64,000 bases of DNA from Fimenecus sp045545735 (GCA_045545735.1 JAZQBM010000007.1:62001-126000), one strand, 5' to 3'. Shown: positions 17,295 through 25,747, counted from the stretch's first letter. Translations and numbers: made by a program. The notes: a model not told the origin generated them from the sequence alone.

Positions 17295-18471
17295 ATTTGT
17301 TCTTTACCTTACCAAGTATTTTCATGCCCTCAACGATTTTTTCTTTTGAAGGGGTTGAGAAATTCATTCTGAAGCAGTTTGTTTTTTCATCGTTAATCAT
17401 AAATGCAGTACCGGGGACAACCGCAACTTTATTTGCTATACATTCTTTAACAAAGTCGAGCATATCAATATTTTCGGGAAGTTCACACCACACGAAAAGT
17501 CCGCCTTCGGGACGCACATATTTAACGAAGTCGCCTAACTCACTATCAATTAAATCGCACATAAGATTAAGTTTTTCACGATAAATGTTGCGGATTTTTT
17601 CAATATGTTGGTCAACGTCGTTTTCTTCCATCCATTTGTGAACAAGCATTTGCGAAAATACAGGAGTATGAACATCTGCTGCCTGCTTGCCAACGGTCAT
17701 TTTTGCGATAATCGGCGACGGAGCAACAATATAACCAACACGAATGCCAGGGGCTAAAAGTTTTGAGAATGAACCTGCATAAATTACGATTCCGTCATCG
17801 TCAAAACTCTTGATTGACGGTACTTCTTCGCCTGAAACTCGTAAATCCCCATAAGGATTATCTTCTAAAATGAGAAGTCCATATTTCTTCGCAAGTTCAT
17901 AAACTGCCTTGCGTTTTTCAAGGCTCATTGTAGCACCTGACGGGTTCTGAAAATTAGGGATTGTATAAATAAATCTTGGATTAACTGCATTTTTAATAGC
18001 ATTTTCCAATTCTTCAATATTCATTCCGTCAGCCTCAACAGGAACACCTGCGAGTTTGCATCCGTATGAGCGGAAACAGTTAAGCGAACCTATGAATGAC
18101 GGGCACTCACAAATTACCGTGTCACCAAAATCGCAAAGAGCTTTTGTGGCTAAATCCACTACTTGCTGTGCACCTGAAGTGACAATAAGTGAGTCAAAAT
18201 TTTTACCAATATTATATTTTTCTTTCACGAAAGCTGTTAATTTATCAATAAGTGGCTTGTACCCTTCGGTAACCCCATACTGCAACGCTGTAACAGGGGA
18301 GTTTTCGAAAATTTCAGCTGAAATACGCTTAACTTCATTTATAGGAAAAGCAGAAGCATCGGGATTTCCTGCGGCAAAAGGAATAATCTGTGGGTCCTGA
18401 GTTGCTTTTAAGATTTCGCGTATTGCAGATGGTTGCAATTCCGATATTCTTTTAGAAAAATAATAGTCCAT
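17284..18471 (-). CDS. PLP-dependent aminotransferase, LysN/AAT-I family
   Basis: Class I aminotransferase of the 2-aminoadipate/aromatic type. The start was set at ATG 18471 (MDYYFSKRISELQPSAIREI), which has AAGGTG upstream; longer frames lack a ribosome site. The 395-residue product has FAAGNPDASAFP near residue 36, TSGAQQVVDLATKAL near 95, NFQNPSGATMS near 170, and the PLP lysine in YAGSFSKLLAPGIRVGY near 235. This set matches LysN-like enzymes and the aminotransferase half of MocR regulators, but no DNA-binding domain is attached. It heads the operon with rsmA, TSCPD and cca. Substrate cannot be assigned. Confidence 0.85.
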   Translation of the reverse strand: MDYYFSKRISELQPSAIREILKATQDPQIIPFAAGNPDASAFPINEVKRISAEIFENSPVTALQYGVTEGYKPLIDKLTAFVKEKYNIGKNFDSLIVTSGAQQVVDLATKALCDFGDTVICECPSFIGSLNCFRSYGCKLAGVPVEADGMNIEELENAIKNAVNPRFIYTIPNFQNPSGATMSLEKRKAVYELAKKYGLLILEDNPYGDLRVSGEEVPSIKSFDDDGIVIYAGSFSKLLAPGIRVGYIVAPSPIIAKMTVGKQAADVHTPVFSQMLVHKWMEENDVDQHIEKIRNIYREKLNLMCDLIDSELGDFVKYVRPEGGLFVWCELPENIDMLDFVKECIANKVAVVPGTAFMINDEKTNCFRMNFSTPSKEKIVEGMKILGKVKNKYVK

Positions 18472-18500
18472 TTGTGTCACCTTCAAAACATATATGAATA

Positions 18501-18529
18501 ATTTTATCACAACAAATTAGGCTTTTCAA
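18501..18529 (-). promoter_or_regulatory. Sigma-A promoter of the aminotransferase-rsmA-TSCPD-cca operon
   Basis: On the minus strand TTGAAA (18524-18529), 17-nt spacer, TAAAAT (18501-18506) with an upstream TG. Confidence 0.65.
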
Positions 18530-18556
18530 GAGCGACTAAAATTATATGTTTAGATA

Positions 18557-18585
18557 TTGCACAACAAAAGCCTTTATGGTAAAAT
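18557..18585 (+). promoter_or_regulatory. Sigma-A promoter of the GGDEF gene
   Basis: TTGCAC (18557-18562), 17-nt spacer, TAAAAT (18580-18585), back to back with the divergent promoter at 18501-18529. Confidence 0.6.
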
Positions 18586-18619
18586 TGTAATAGAGAAATG
18601 TAGAGAGGAGGAAATCGGA

Positions 18620-19795
18620 ATGTTCAGAAATATTATTGCTGAAGTGACAAAATTTAAAAATATTGAGCAAGGCAAAATAACTGAAGCTTATGAAGCAAAA
18701 AAAGCTCGAAATAGTGATAATCCTATTTACCGTGAAGTTGAAGCGGAAAGAATACATACAAACTTTATCAGAATTATTCCTGCATCAATCGCACTTCTTA
18801 TTGTTGAAATATGTGGTATGCTCTGGTCCTTGTGGACAAATACAAAATTTGATTTTAAAAACGGATTTCTGATTTCCTGCTGTGTGTTTGTGTTTGTGTC
18901 AGCGTGTTTTGTGGTGGCTATTGAAATTCTTTTGAAATATAAAAAGACTTCAAACCAACAAATGAAAATTATTTATACGGCATATTGGGTTTTGTATACT
19001 GTTGAGGCACTGTCGTTCTCGGTAATGGAGGCTCTTGACAGACAAACAACAAACAATTACCTTATATACGTGTTGTTATTCTCAATAATACCCGTAATCA
19101 CACCGTTTACAAAGAATCTGATGCTTATTGTGGCACTTTATGTTGAGTGCTGTGCTTTGCTTTTTGCTGTTTGTGAACCTGCTGATTTAATGGTGTGTTT
19201 TATAATAACAATTCTTGGTATGGGGTATTCTGTATTCCATTTTAATCATTATCTTTCTGTAAGTATTGCTAACAAAAAACTTGAATTTTCTGCAAATGGT
19301 GACTTGCTTACCGGTTTTATGAACAGACGAGGTTTTGAACAAGCAGTTCCTTCGCTTCGCAATTTCTGTCAGAATAACGGGTACACTTTTTGTATAATTA
19401 TGATGGACATTGATAATTTTAAGTCATATAACGACAGGCACGGTCACCTTGAAGGTGATGTTTGCATAAAACAGGTTTCGTCGTGTATTAAAGAAAATTT
19501 TTCAAGACCTACTGATTTGTGTGTTCGTTATGGCGGTGAAGAATTTCTTGTGTTGACTGCTCAACGTGATGTTGACAAACTTGTTGAACATCTTGAAGAT
19601 ACTCTTGAATTAGTTAATGATATAGAATTTGAAAACACGTTTGAATCTGTTTCTGTCAGTGCAGGTCTTTATGCAACTACAGAAGAAGATAAAGAACTTT
19701 CGATTGAACGACTTGTTGAAAGAGCCGATAAAGAACTTTACAACGCAAAGCGACGCGGTAAAAACTGTGTAAGTTATCTAGGCGAAATATATTAA
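18620..19795 (+). CDS. Membrane diguanylate cyclase (GGDEF)
   Basis: Synthesises cyclic di-GMP. ATG 18620 follows GAGAGGAGG; the frame is open further upstream, but without a ribosome site and across the promoter. The 391-residue product has a soluble N terminus of about 50 residues, about six hydrophobic helices between residues 50 and 215, and a GGDEF domain to the end. The active-site signature is RYGGEEF and the product-inhibition site RxxD is intact (RPTD, followed by LCVRYGGEEF). Enzyme activity with feedback inhibition is therefore expected. The integral membrane part may be the sensor. It is monocistronic, with no EAL or PilZ neighbour in the window. Confidence 0.9.
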   Translation: MFRNIIAEVTKFKNIEQGKITEAYEAKKARNSDNPIYREVEAERIHTNFIRIIPASIALLIVEICGMLWSLWTNTKFDFKNGFLISCCVFVFVSACFVVAIEILLKYKKTSNQQMKIIYTAYWVLYTVEALSFSVMEALDRQTTNNYLIYVLLFSIIPVITPFTKNLMLIVALYVECCALLFAVCEPADLMVCFIITILGMGYSVFHFNHYLSVSIANKKLEFSANGDLLTGFMNRRGFEQAVPSLRNFCQNNGYTFCIIMMDIDNFKSYNDRHGHLEGDVCIKQVSSCIKENFSRPTDLCVRYGGEEFLVLTAQRDVDKLVEHLEDTLELVNDIEFENTFESVSVSAGLYATTEEDKELSIERLVERADKELYNAKRRGKNCVSYLGEIY

Positions 19796-19807
19796 AGCAA
19801 AAAATTA

Positions 19808-19838
19808 AAGCCACTTCGTATGAAGTGGCTTGTTTTTT
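19808..19838. terminator. Bidirectional terminator after the GGDEF gene
   Basis: AAGCCACTTC and GAAGTGGCTT around GTAT, then TGTTTTTT; the minus strand reads TTTAATTTTTT after the stem. Confidence 0.8.
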
Positions 19839-20688
19839 ACTGTTGTGGTGGTTGCATACCCATAAGTGAATTCATCATTCCGCCCTTTTTCTTTTTAGGT
19901 GGCTTATATGCAGGTGGGTTTGCAAGAAGTTGCTTTGCTTTTTTACCTGCCGGAGATGCAAGGTAAGCGTTTACTGCAACAAGTGTATCGTAAAAATCGT
20001 CATCTGTAATGTATTCACGGCATTTTTCGAGAAGTTCTTTATCGTTATCAATTTCACCTAAAATTGTAACAACTACAAGGTCCTGAACATCATTTGAGCC
20101 GTTTTCATAAATATCGCTGAGAATTTTAAAGAGTTTCTTGAGTTGCTGAGTGTCATGTGAACGGATTGTTTGCATAATGTATTTGTTTGCGTGGTTTACA
20201 AAGAAATCTTCGCCCAAAAATTCATCATATTTCTGGAAGTTTTCTTTGTAAGCCTCTTTAAGTTCAGGGTAAAGAGCTACAATTCTGCTTGCAAGAGTAT
20301 TTGCGTCATAGCTTGCACCATTCTTTGCAGCAGTTTTTGAAATAGTCTGCGGAGCTTTTTTTGCAGCCTGTTTTGCCTTTTTACCGTGAGATGTTGCAAC
20401 TGTATCGTTAATTTCGTTGCAAAGTGACTTAATGTCACGGTCATCACAAGAATCAAGGTCAAGAAGGTTTGATTCAGTTTTTGCAAATTCGCCGTCTTCA
20501 ACCTTTTCCAAAACATCAAGAAGATTGTCGTGGCTTAAAAGGCGAAGTGTCAAGTCGTTTTTCTTAAACTCAACAAAAGCGGTTTCACCTTCTTCTGTGA
20601 CGGGAGTAACAAGTTCAAAGCCGTTATTTTCAAGTTTTTCAGTACAACCCTTCAATATAAGATTAAGGGCTTCTTTTCTTTCAAGCAT
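19837..20688 (-). CDS. Uncharacterised soluble protein
   Basis: Not recognised with confidence. The 283-residue acidic protein has no signal peptide or membrane helix. Residues 1-85 look like a small alpha/beta domain. A lysine/alanine-rich linker (about 98-125, KKAKQAAKKAPQ) follows, then a mostly helical domain (130-255) with repeated helical pairs such as FLGEDFFVNHANKYIMQTIR and SDIYENGSNDVQDLVVVTIL. The latter recalls HEAT-like immunity/DUF7674-type domains, though this is tentative. The C terminus is Pro/Lys/Met-rich (PPKKKKGGMMNSLMGMQPPQ). It is monocistronic between its own promoter and a shared terminator. No catalytic motif is visible. Confidence 0.55.
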   Translation of the reverse strand: MLERKEALNLILKGCTEKLENNGFELVTPVTEEGETAFVEFKKNDLTLRLLSHDNLLDVLEKVEDGEFAKTESNLLDLDSCDDRDIKSLCNEINDTVATSHGKKAKQAAKKAPQTISKTAAKNGASYDANTLASRIVALYPELKEAYKENFQKYDEFLGEDFFVNHANKYIMQTIRSHDTQQLKKLFKILSDIYENGSNDVQDLVVVTILGEIDNDKELLEKCREYITDDDFYDTLVAVNAYLASPAGKKAKQLLANPPAYKPPKKKKGGMMNSLMGMQPPQQ

Positions 20689-20725
20689 TTTAAATACCTC
20701 AAATCAAAAATTATATATCTTATGT

Positions 20726-20754
20726 AGTATAACACATTTATTTTCATTTGTCAT
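20726..20754 (-). promoter_or_regulatory. Sigma-A promoter of the 19837-20688 gene
   Basis: On the minus strand ATGACA (20749-20754), 17-nt spacer, TATACT (20726-20731). Confidence 0.6.
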
Positions 20755-20776
20755 TAAAAATTTGTGAATATTATAA

Positions 20777-20805
20777 TTGATTACTTAAATATATTGTGAT
20801 AAAAT
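20777..20805 (+). promoter_or_regulatory. Sigma-A promoter of ddl
   Basis: TTGATT (20777-20782), 17-nt spacer, TAAAAT (20800-20805), with a TG before the -10. Confidence 0.55.
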
Positions 20806-20847
20806 AAATATATCTATGACTATCAGTCAGTGGCGGAGTGAATATTT

Positions 20848-21927
20848 ATGAAAAATGCACTTATAATTTTTGGCGGAGTTTCATCTGAACACAGTGTTTC
20901 TTGTGTTTCGGCAACTTCGGTTATAAAAAACATTCCAAAAGATAAATATAATGTTGTTATGCTTGGCATTACAACTAAAGGTGAAATGTTTGTCTATGAG
21001 GGTGACTTTAACAATCTTAAAAATGACGGCTGGCTTCTTGATAAGTCAAAACTTAAAAAAGCAGTAATCTCAACTGACCGTGCTGACAGAGGAATTATTG
21101 TATTTAACGAAAATGGTTACGAAAAAATCAGAATTGATGTGTGTTTCCCTGTAATGCACGGCAAAAACGGTGAAGACGGTACAATGCAAGGTCTTCTCAC
21201 AATCGCGGGTATTCCGTATGTTGGCTGTAACACAATGGCATCAGCAGTTTGTATGGATAAAGCTATGACAAATGCAATTTGCGATATTAACGGAATTGCA
21301 CAGGCAAAGTGGAAATACATTACAAAATATGATTTTGAGCATCGTGGCAGAGAATTCTCACGAGAATGTGAAGAATATCTTGGGCTTCCTGTATTCATTA
21401 AACCTGCAAATGCGGGCTCATCTGTTGGTGTTGTAAAGGCAAAAACAGTTGAAGAAATTCAGCGTGGTCTTGATTATGCTTTTCAGTTTGACTCTCGTGT
21501 AGTTGTTGAAGAAGCAATTTCAGGTGCAGAAGTTGAATGTGCAGTTATGGGTAATGACGAGCCGTTCGCAGGGGCAGTAGGTGAAATTGAGCCTTGTAAC
21601 GAGTTCTATGATTTTGACGCAAAGTATGAGTCAGACAGCGGACTTCACATTCCTGCAAGAATCGGCGAAGAAAAAATTAAAGAAGTTCAAGCACAGGCAA
21701 TCAAGGCATACAAGGCTTGGGGATGTACGGGTCTTGCACGTGTAGATTTCTTTGTAAGATATTCTGACGGTGCAGTACTTCTTAATGAGCCGAATACGCT
21801 TCCCGGATTTACAAATATCAGTATGTATCCAATGCTTATGGATAAAGCGGGAATTTCATACGGCGAATTGATTGATAAACTTTGTACTCTTGCAATTGAA
21901 AAATGGGAAAAGGAATTTGAACAGTGA
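20848..21927 (+). CDS. ddl: D-alanine--D-alanine ligase
   Basis: Joins two D-alanines with ATP for the peptidoglycan stem peptide. The 359-residue ATP-grasp protein has the start IIFGGVSSEHSVSCVSA, the HGKNGEDGTMQG loop near residue 107, KPANAGSSVGVVKA near 190, and the metal/substrate site LLNEPNTLPGFT near 312. The NTLPGFT motif and length fit VanA/Ddl B-type ligases. A Tyr or Phe in the omega loop that decides D-Ala versus D-Lac use was not resolved. The VanA-type context (vanH, vanX) is absent, so housekeeping Ddl is most likely. GGCGGAGTG precedes ATG 20848, and the stop overlaps the next start (GTGA). Confidence 0.93.
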   Translation: MKNALIIFGGVSSEHSVSCVSATSVIKNIPKDKYNVVMLGITTKGEMFVYEGDFNNLKNDGWLLDKSKLKKAVISTDRADRGIIVFNENGYEKIRIDVCFPVMHGKNGEDGTMQGLLTIAGIPYVGCNTMASAVCMDKAMTNAICDINGIAQAKWKYITKYDFEHRGREFSRECEEYLGLPVFIKPANAGSSVGVVKAKTVEEIQRGLDYAFQFDSRVVVEEAISGAEVECAVMGNDEPFAGAVGEIEPCNEFYDFDAKYESDSGLHIPARIGEEKIKEVQAQAIKAYKAWGCTGLARVDFFVRYSDGAVLLNEPNTLPGFTNISMYPMLMDKAGISYGELIDKLCTLAIEKWEKEFEQ

Positions 21928-22343
21928 AAAAACAAGCAGTAATAAGAATTGTAAGCATGCAACGTACCGAAAATGGTGACAATTCGGGCGAAATGACAGT
22001 TGCAGGCACAATTTTTTATGAAAAAGATAAAGTAATAATTGAATACATAGAAAACAATGAAGAAACAGGACCCGAAGAAACAACAATTACAGTATTAGAA
22101 AATAATATTGTAAGCATTGTGCGAAAAGGTCAGTTCAGCAGTGAAATGATGGTTGAAAAAAATACTCGTCACCATACATTTTACAGTACACCTTATGGTG
22201 AACTTACAATGGGTATTTACGGAAATCAGGTTGATTGGTCAAAAGACGACAATGGCGGAATTTTAAGAATGAAATATTCACTTGATTTCAATAATGGATT
22301 TGTATCAGAAAACACTATGAAAATATATATTGAGGAGAAATAA
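21924..22343 (+). CDS. DUF1934 family protein (YwiB-like)
   Basis: Small 139-residue beta-rich protein of the DUF1934/YwiB family, function unknown. GTG 21924 overlaps the ddl stop by 4 nt and has AAGGA 10 nt upstream, indicating translational coupling. The sequence shows the family pattern of alternating strands (GEMTVAGTIFYEKDKVIIEY, then TYGELTMGI-like YGELTMGIYG near residue 92) expected for a lipocalin-like barrel. In Bacillus subtilis ywiB lies beside argS, and here it directly precedes argS with a 2-nt gap, so the arrangement is conserved. No catalytic residues can be pointed out. Confidence 0.8.
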   Translation: MKKQAVIRIVSMQRTENGDNSGEMTVAGTIFYEKDKVIIEYIENNEETGPEETTITVLENNIVSIVRKGQFSSEMMVEKNTRHHTFYSTPYGELTMGIYGNQVDWSKDDNGGILRMKYSLDFNNGFVSENTMKIYIEEK

Positions 22344-22345
22344 GG

Positions 22346-24091
22346 ATGTCTAAATTAGTAAAACAAGCGACAGACCAACTTCATACACTTATTGTTGATG
22401 CGTTAGGCAAAGCTGTTGCAGAAGGTGAAATTTCAGCAGAACCTATTCCTGCATTTAATATTGAAGTTCCTGCAAACCGTGATAATGGCGACTATTCATC
22501 AAATATTGCGTTTGTATGTGCAAAGATTTTTCGTTGTGCACCAAGAAAAATTGCTGATTTAGTTGCAAAGTATATTGAACTTGACGGCACATATTTTGCT
22601 GAATGTTCAGTTGCAGGTGCAGGCTTTGTAAACTTTACACTCGCAAAGGATTTCTATGCTGATATTCTCCAAGATGTTAAAACATTGGGCAAAGATTACG
22701 GTAGAAGTGACTATGGCAACGGCAAAAAAATCAATGTTGAATTTGTTTCTGCTAACCCGACAGGACCAATGCATATGGGTAATGCTCGTGGCGGTGCGTT
22801 AGGCGATTGCCTTGCAGCCGTGCTTGATATGGCGGGCTATGAGGTTGAACGCGAATTCTATATCAATGACGCAGGTAATCAGATTGAAAAATTTGGTCTT
22901 TCACTTGATATTCGTTATCAACAGATTTATAAAGGTGAAGATGCAGTAGAATTGCCCGAAGATAGTTATCACGGTGAAGATATAAAAGAACGTGCACAGC
23001 AGTTTGCTGATGTTTATGGCGACGAATACATTAACAAAAGCGAAGACGAAAGAAGAAAAGCACTTGTTGAATTTGCACTTCCTAAAAATATTGACAATAT
23101 GAAAGCCAACATGGCGAAATATCGTATTGAATATGATACTTGGTTTAAAGAAAGTCAGCTTCACGATAGTGGTGCGGTTAAAGAGGTTATCGACTACCTT
23201 ACAAACAAGGGTTTGACCTATGAAAAAGACGGTGCAGTATGGTACAACAATATTAAAGTACAAACAGAAATGCTCACTCGTCAGGGCAAATCTCAAGAAG
23301 ATATTGACAAACTTGACCTTAAAGATGACGTTCTTATTCGTCAGAACGGCAACCCAACATATTTTGCAGCAGATATTGCCTACCATAAGAATAAACTTGT
23401 TACCCGTGGATTTGACAAGGCAATCGATGTTTGGGGTGCTGACCACCACGGCCACGTTGCTCGTATGAAAGGTGTGCTTGAAGCACTTGACCTTGATGCT
23501 GACCGTCTTGATGTTATCTTAATGCAACTTGTTCGTCTTACTCGCGATGGCGAAGTTGTAAGAATGAGTAAGCGTACAGGCAAAGCAATTACACTTGTTG
23601 ACTTGCTTGAAGATATTCCTGTTGACGCAGTTCGTTTCTTGTTTAATATGCGTGAACCTGGTTCACAAATGGATTTCGACCTTGATTTAGCAGTTGAACA
23701 GTCATCACAGAATCCTGTTTATTACTGCCAGTACGCAAATGCACGTATTCACAGTATTCTTCGTAAAGTTGAAGCAGATGGAGTTACAGTTCGTGATTGC
23801 ACAAAGGACGAGTTAAAACTCTTAACTGCACCTGAAGAAATCGAACTTATTCGTCATTTAGCATCACTTACTGACGAAATTGTGAACTCTGCAAAGAACT
23901 ATGACCCTGCAAAGATTACTCGTTACTGTATCGACCTTGCAACATTGTTCCATAAATTCTATAACGCTTGTCGTGTAACAGTAGAGGATGAAAGTCTTAT
24001 GCAAGCTCGCCTTTACCTTTGCAACTGCGTAATGAGTGTAATTACAAACATTCTTGAAATGTTTAGAATTTCTACTCCAGAATCTATGTAA
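22346..24091 (+). CDS. argS: Arginyl-tRNA synthetase
   Basis: Charges tRNA-Arg. The 581-residue class I synthetase has the N-terminal tRNA D-loop-binding domain (about 1-110), the HIGH-like motif in NPTGPMHMGNARGG near residue 140, WGADHHGHVARM near 365, the KMSKS-equivalent VRMSKRTGKAI near 408, and a DALR-type anticodon-binding C terminus. GAGGAGAAATAAGG precedes ATG 22346. It is the last gene of ddl-DUF1934-argS. No T-box leader is present. Its stop codon lies inside the first stem of the hairpin array that follows. Confidence 0.96.
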   Translation: MSKLVKQATDQLHTLIVDALGKAVAEGEISAEPIPAFNIEVPANRDNGDYSSNIAFVCAKIFRCAPRKIADLVAKYIELDGTYFAECSVAGAGFVNFTLAKDFYADILQDVKTLGKDYGRSDYGNGKKINVEFVSANPTGPMHMGNARGGALGDCLAAVLDMAGYEVEREFYINDAGNQIEKFGLSLDIRYQQIYKGEDAVELPEDSYHGEDIKERAQQFADVYGDEYINKSEDERRKALVEFALPKNIDNMKANMAKYRIEYDTWFKESQLHDSGAVKEVIDYLTNKGLTYEKDGAVWYNNIKVQTEMLTRQGKSQEDIDKLDLKDDVLIRQNGNPTYFAADIAYHKNKLVTRGFDKAIDVWGADHHGHVARMKGVLEALDLDADRLDVILMQLVRLTRDGEVVRMSKRTGKAITLVDLLEDIPVDAVRFLFNMREPGSQMDFDLDLAVEQSSQNPVYYCQYANARIHSILRKVEADGVTVRDCTKDELKLLTAPEEIELIRHLASLTDEIVNSAKNYDPAKITRYCIDLATLFHKFYNACRVTVEDESLMQARLYLCNCVMSVITNILEMFRISTPESM

Positions 24092-24284
24092 AGCGTCTGT
24101 GACGCTTTACTCGATATAAATCCTTTCAGGATTTTCGATATGCGACAAGTCGCTCGATAGGTGCTAACGCACTCGATATGTTCACTTCGTGAACGAGGAT
24201 TTATATCATATCGAGTTTGAGTGAAACGAAAACATATCGATTTTGCAAAGCAAAAATATCGAGCAATCGAAGATTGCATATCGA
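24089..24284 (+). repeat. Palindromic array of eight small hairpins spaced by TCGATAT/ATATCGA
   Basis: Short perfect hairpins stand at 24089-24109, 24118-24134, 24142-24153, 24161-24172, 24180-24194, 24215-24227, 24241-24255 and 24263-24277. They are separated by TCGATAT four times in the left half (111, 135, 154 with one change, 173) and by its reverse complement ATATCGA four times in the right half (208, 234, 256, 278; all +24,000). GATATAAATCCT (24113-24124) and AGGATTTATATC (24196-24207) add a 12-bp inverted repeat. The whole is therefore a large branched palindrome. It resembles intergenic repeat elements scattered in clostridial genomes, but copy number cannot be checked here. Confidence 0.85.
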
Positions 24285-24312
24285 CAAAAAATAAAACCAA
24301 CCAAAAATGTAG

Positions 24313-24343
24313 GGGACGCTGACCACAGCGTCCCGGTTTTTAT
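24313..24343 (+). terminator. Terminator downstream of the hairpin array
   Basis: GGGACGCTG (24313-24321) and CAGCGTCCC (24326-24334) over ACCA, followed by GGTTTTTATT. Confidence 0.75.
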
Positions 24344-24397
24344 TGACTTTGCAAACGGTAAAAATATGGTATTATAATAAAAAATTTTAAAAAGAAC

Positions 24398-24428
24398 TTG
24401 ACTGTAAAGTGGCTTTATAGTTTATATT
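24398..24428 (+). promoter_or_regulatory. MerR-type promoter with 19-bp spacer and operator dyad
   Basis: TTGACT (24398-24403) and TATATT (24423-24428) are 19 nt apart, the over-long spacing typical of MerR-activated promoters. The spacer holds ACTGTAAAG and CTTTATAGT separated by TGG (24401-24421), a dyad with 8 of 9 matching positions. It lies 20 nt before the MerR start, so autoregulation is likely. Confidence 0.8.
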
Positions 24429-24448
24429 AAGTGTAAAGAGGTGTAATT

Positions 24449-25747
24449 ATGAAAATCAATGAACTTGAAAAAATGCTTAATATAAGTCGTGCTAATATTC
24501 GTTTTTATGAAAAAGAGGGATTATTAAATCCTGAAAGAAAAGACAACGGTTATCGCGAGTACGACGAAAACGAAATTGCGATTTTAAAGAAAATAATTGT
24601 TTACAGAAAATTGGGAATTTCCATTCCAAACATTAAAGATATTTTTCATGGTAAATTAACTCTTAATGAGGCAGTCAACAACAGTATGAGTTCAATAAAT
24701 AATGAGCTTACAGAGTTGGCGGTTTCTGCGAAGCTTTGCAAGGATTTGAAAGCACAAGGTGTTGAAAACTCTAATTTTGATGCAGATTTTTATTGGAACG
24801 AAATTAACAAAATGGAGAGTTCAGGTGAAGAGTTTTACAATTTTGTAGGCATAGATGTCCGTGCTTTTGAGAAAAGACCAAGTGGCACAAAGCGTAAAAA
24901 AGTGCTGGGTGTTACAAGTATTGTTTTATTGATATTTGTTGTCGCAGTTTTTGTTAGTTACTTAAACAGTAACGATTATTTACTGAACAAGATGGACAAA
25001 CTATATTTGTCAAATAATTATAGTGAGATTAACAAAACATATAGTGAGTTTTTTAATAGTAAAGATTATGACCGATTTTTAAAGGAAGATTACGGCGATT
25101 CATATGAAGATTATTTGTTTTCGTATGAAACTAAATATTTGGTATCTTTACTTGCTACCAATGATACTGATAATTTTGTCGACAACTTTATTAAGTTTAC
25201 AAAAGAATTAGACTACGTAAAAACAATTTATTTTATTCAAATCTTCTATGACACAATTAACATTGATACAGCTCAAAATAATGAATTACATAAATCGATA
25301 GTTGAATTGTTGAATGCGACAGAGATTAAATTTGAACATTTGGATTTGAGCAATCATTATGCTTCAATGTTATGTTTTTTGAATTATTCTATTGGGAATG
25401 ATACAAAAAGTGAAAGTTTAATACAAAATTTGCAGCTGGAATTAGATGATGAATTTGAAGACTTTTGGGACGATGAGTGTTTAAAATGTTGTGGCTCTTT
25501 ATTATTAAATAAAAACTATGACAGATTTAATACTGTTTTTATAAATGTTTATAATAACGAGTTTTCATCAACAAAAAGTATTGCAATTATGATAAATCAA
25601 CTTGGTTGCGATAATGAACAGCTACAAGTTTTATCAAAAGCATTAAAAGGCGTATCTGATATCCAAGAAAAAGATAATAGAAAAGAAGCGTTTAAGTTGC
25701 TTTCTGATTTGGCAATTCAATCAAAAGTGTCAATTAATGAATCCTAA
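24449..25747 (+). CDS. Membrane-tethered MerR-family regulator
   Basis: Predicted transcription factor of 432 residues. Residues 1-70 are a MerR winged helix (MKINELEKMLNISRANIRFY, GLLNPERKDNGYREY), and 75-105 a dimerisation helix. At 152-172 there is one clear membrane helix (VLGVTSIVLLIFVVAVFVSY) after a KRKK stop-transfer-like cluster. The remaining 260 residues are acidic, Asn/Tyr-rich and helical, with no domain I recognise, presumably outside the membrane or at its surface. RAGGTG-like AGAGGTG precedes ATG 24449. Its promoter has the MerR-type 19-bp spacer. It may sense an envelope signal and act at its own promoter. AT-rich codon use differs from the neighbouring housekeeping genes. 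Confidence 0.8.
   Translation: MKINELEKMLNISRANIRFYEKEGLLNPERKDNGYREYDENEIAILKKIIVYRKLGISIPNIKDIFHGKLTLNEAVNNSMSSINNELTELAVSAKLCKDLKAQGVENSNFDADFYWNEINKMESSGEEFYNFVGIDVRAFEKRPSGTKRKKVLGVTSIVLLIFVVAVFVSYLNSNDYLLNKMDKLYLSNNYSEINKTYSEFFNSKDYDRFLKEDYGDSYEDYLFSYETKYLVSLLATNDTDNFVDNFIKFTKELDYVKTIYFIQIFYDTINIDTAQNNELHKSIVELLNATEIKFEHLDLSNHYASMLCFLNYSIGNDTKSESLIQNLQLELDDEFEDFWDDECLKCCGSLLLNKNYDRFNTVFINVYNNEFSSTKSIAIMINQLGCDNEQLQVLSKALKGVSDIQEKDNRKEAFKLLSDLAIQSKVSINES

Larger units (their letters stand above)
24092..24448. other. Gene-free interval between argS and merR
   Basis: Holds the hairpin array (to 24284), a terminator (24313-24343), a possible extra promoter TTGCAA (24349-24354) with TATAAT (24373-24378) at 18 nt, and the MerR-type promoter/operator (24398-24428). 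No coding sequence is seen. Confidence 0.8.

Noticed and set aside
20848..21927. Vancomycin-resistance D-Ala-D-Lac ligase
   Set aside because: No vanH/vanX neighbours; gene is in a housekeeping operon with argS, so normal Ddl is preferred.
22901..23455. 184-codon antisense frame opposite argS
   Set aside because: Cys/Phe/Val-rich shadow of codon usage with no start signal; similar antisense frames lie opposite most genes here.
24089..24284. Possible CRISPR array
   Set aside because: Spacers are only 7 nt and invert halfway; units between them are hairpins of different sequence, and no cas gene is present.
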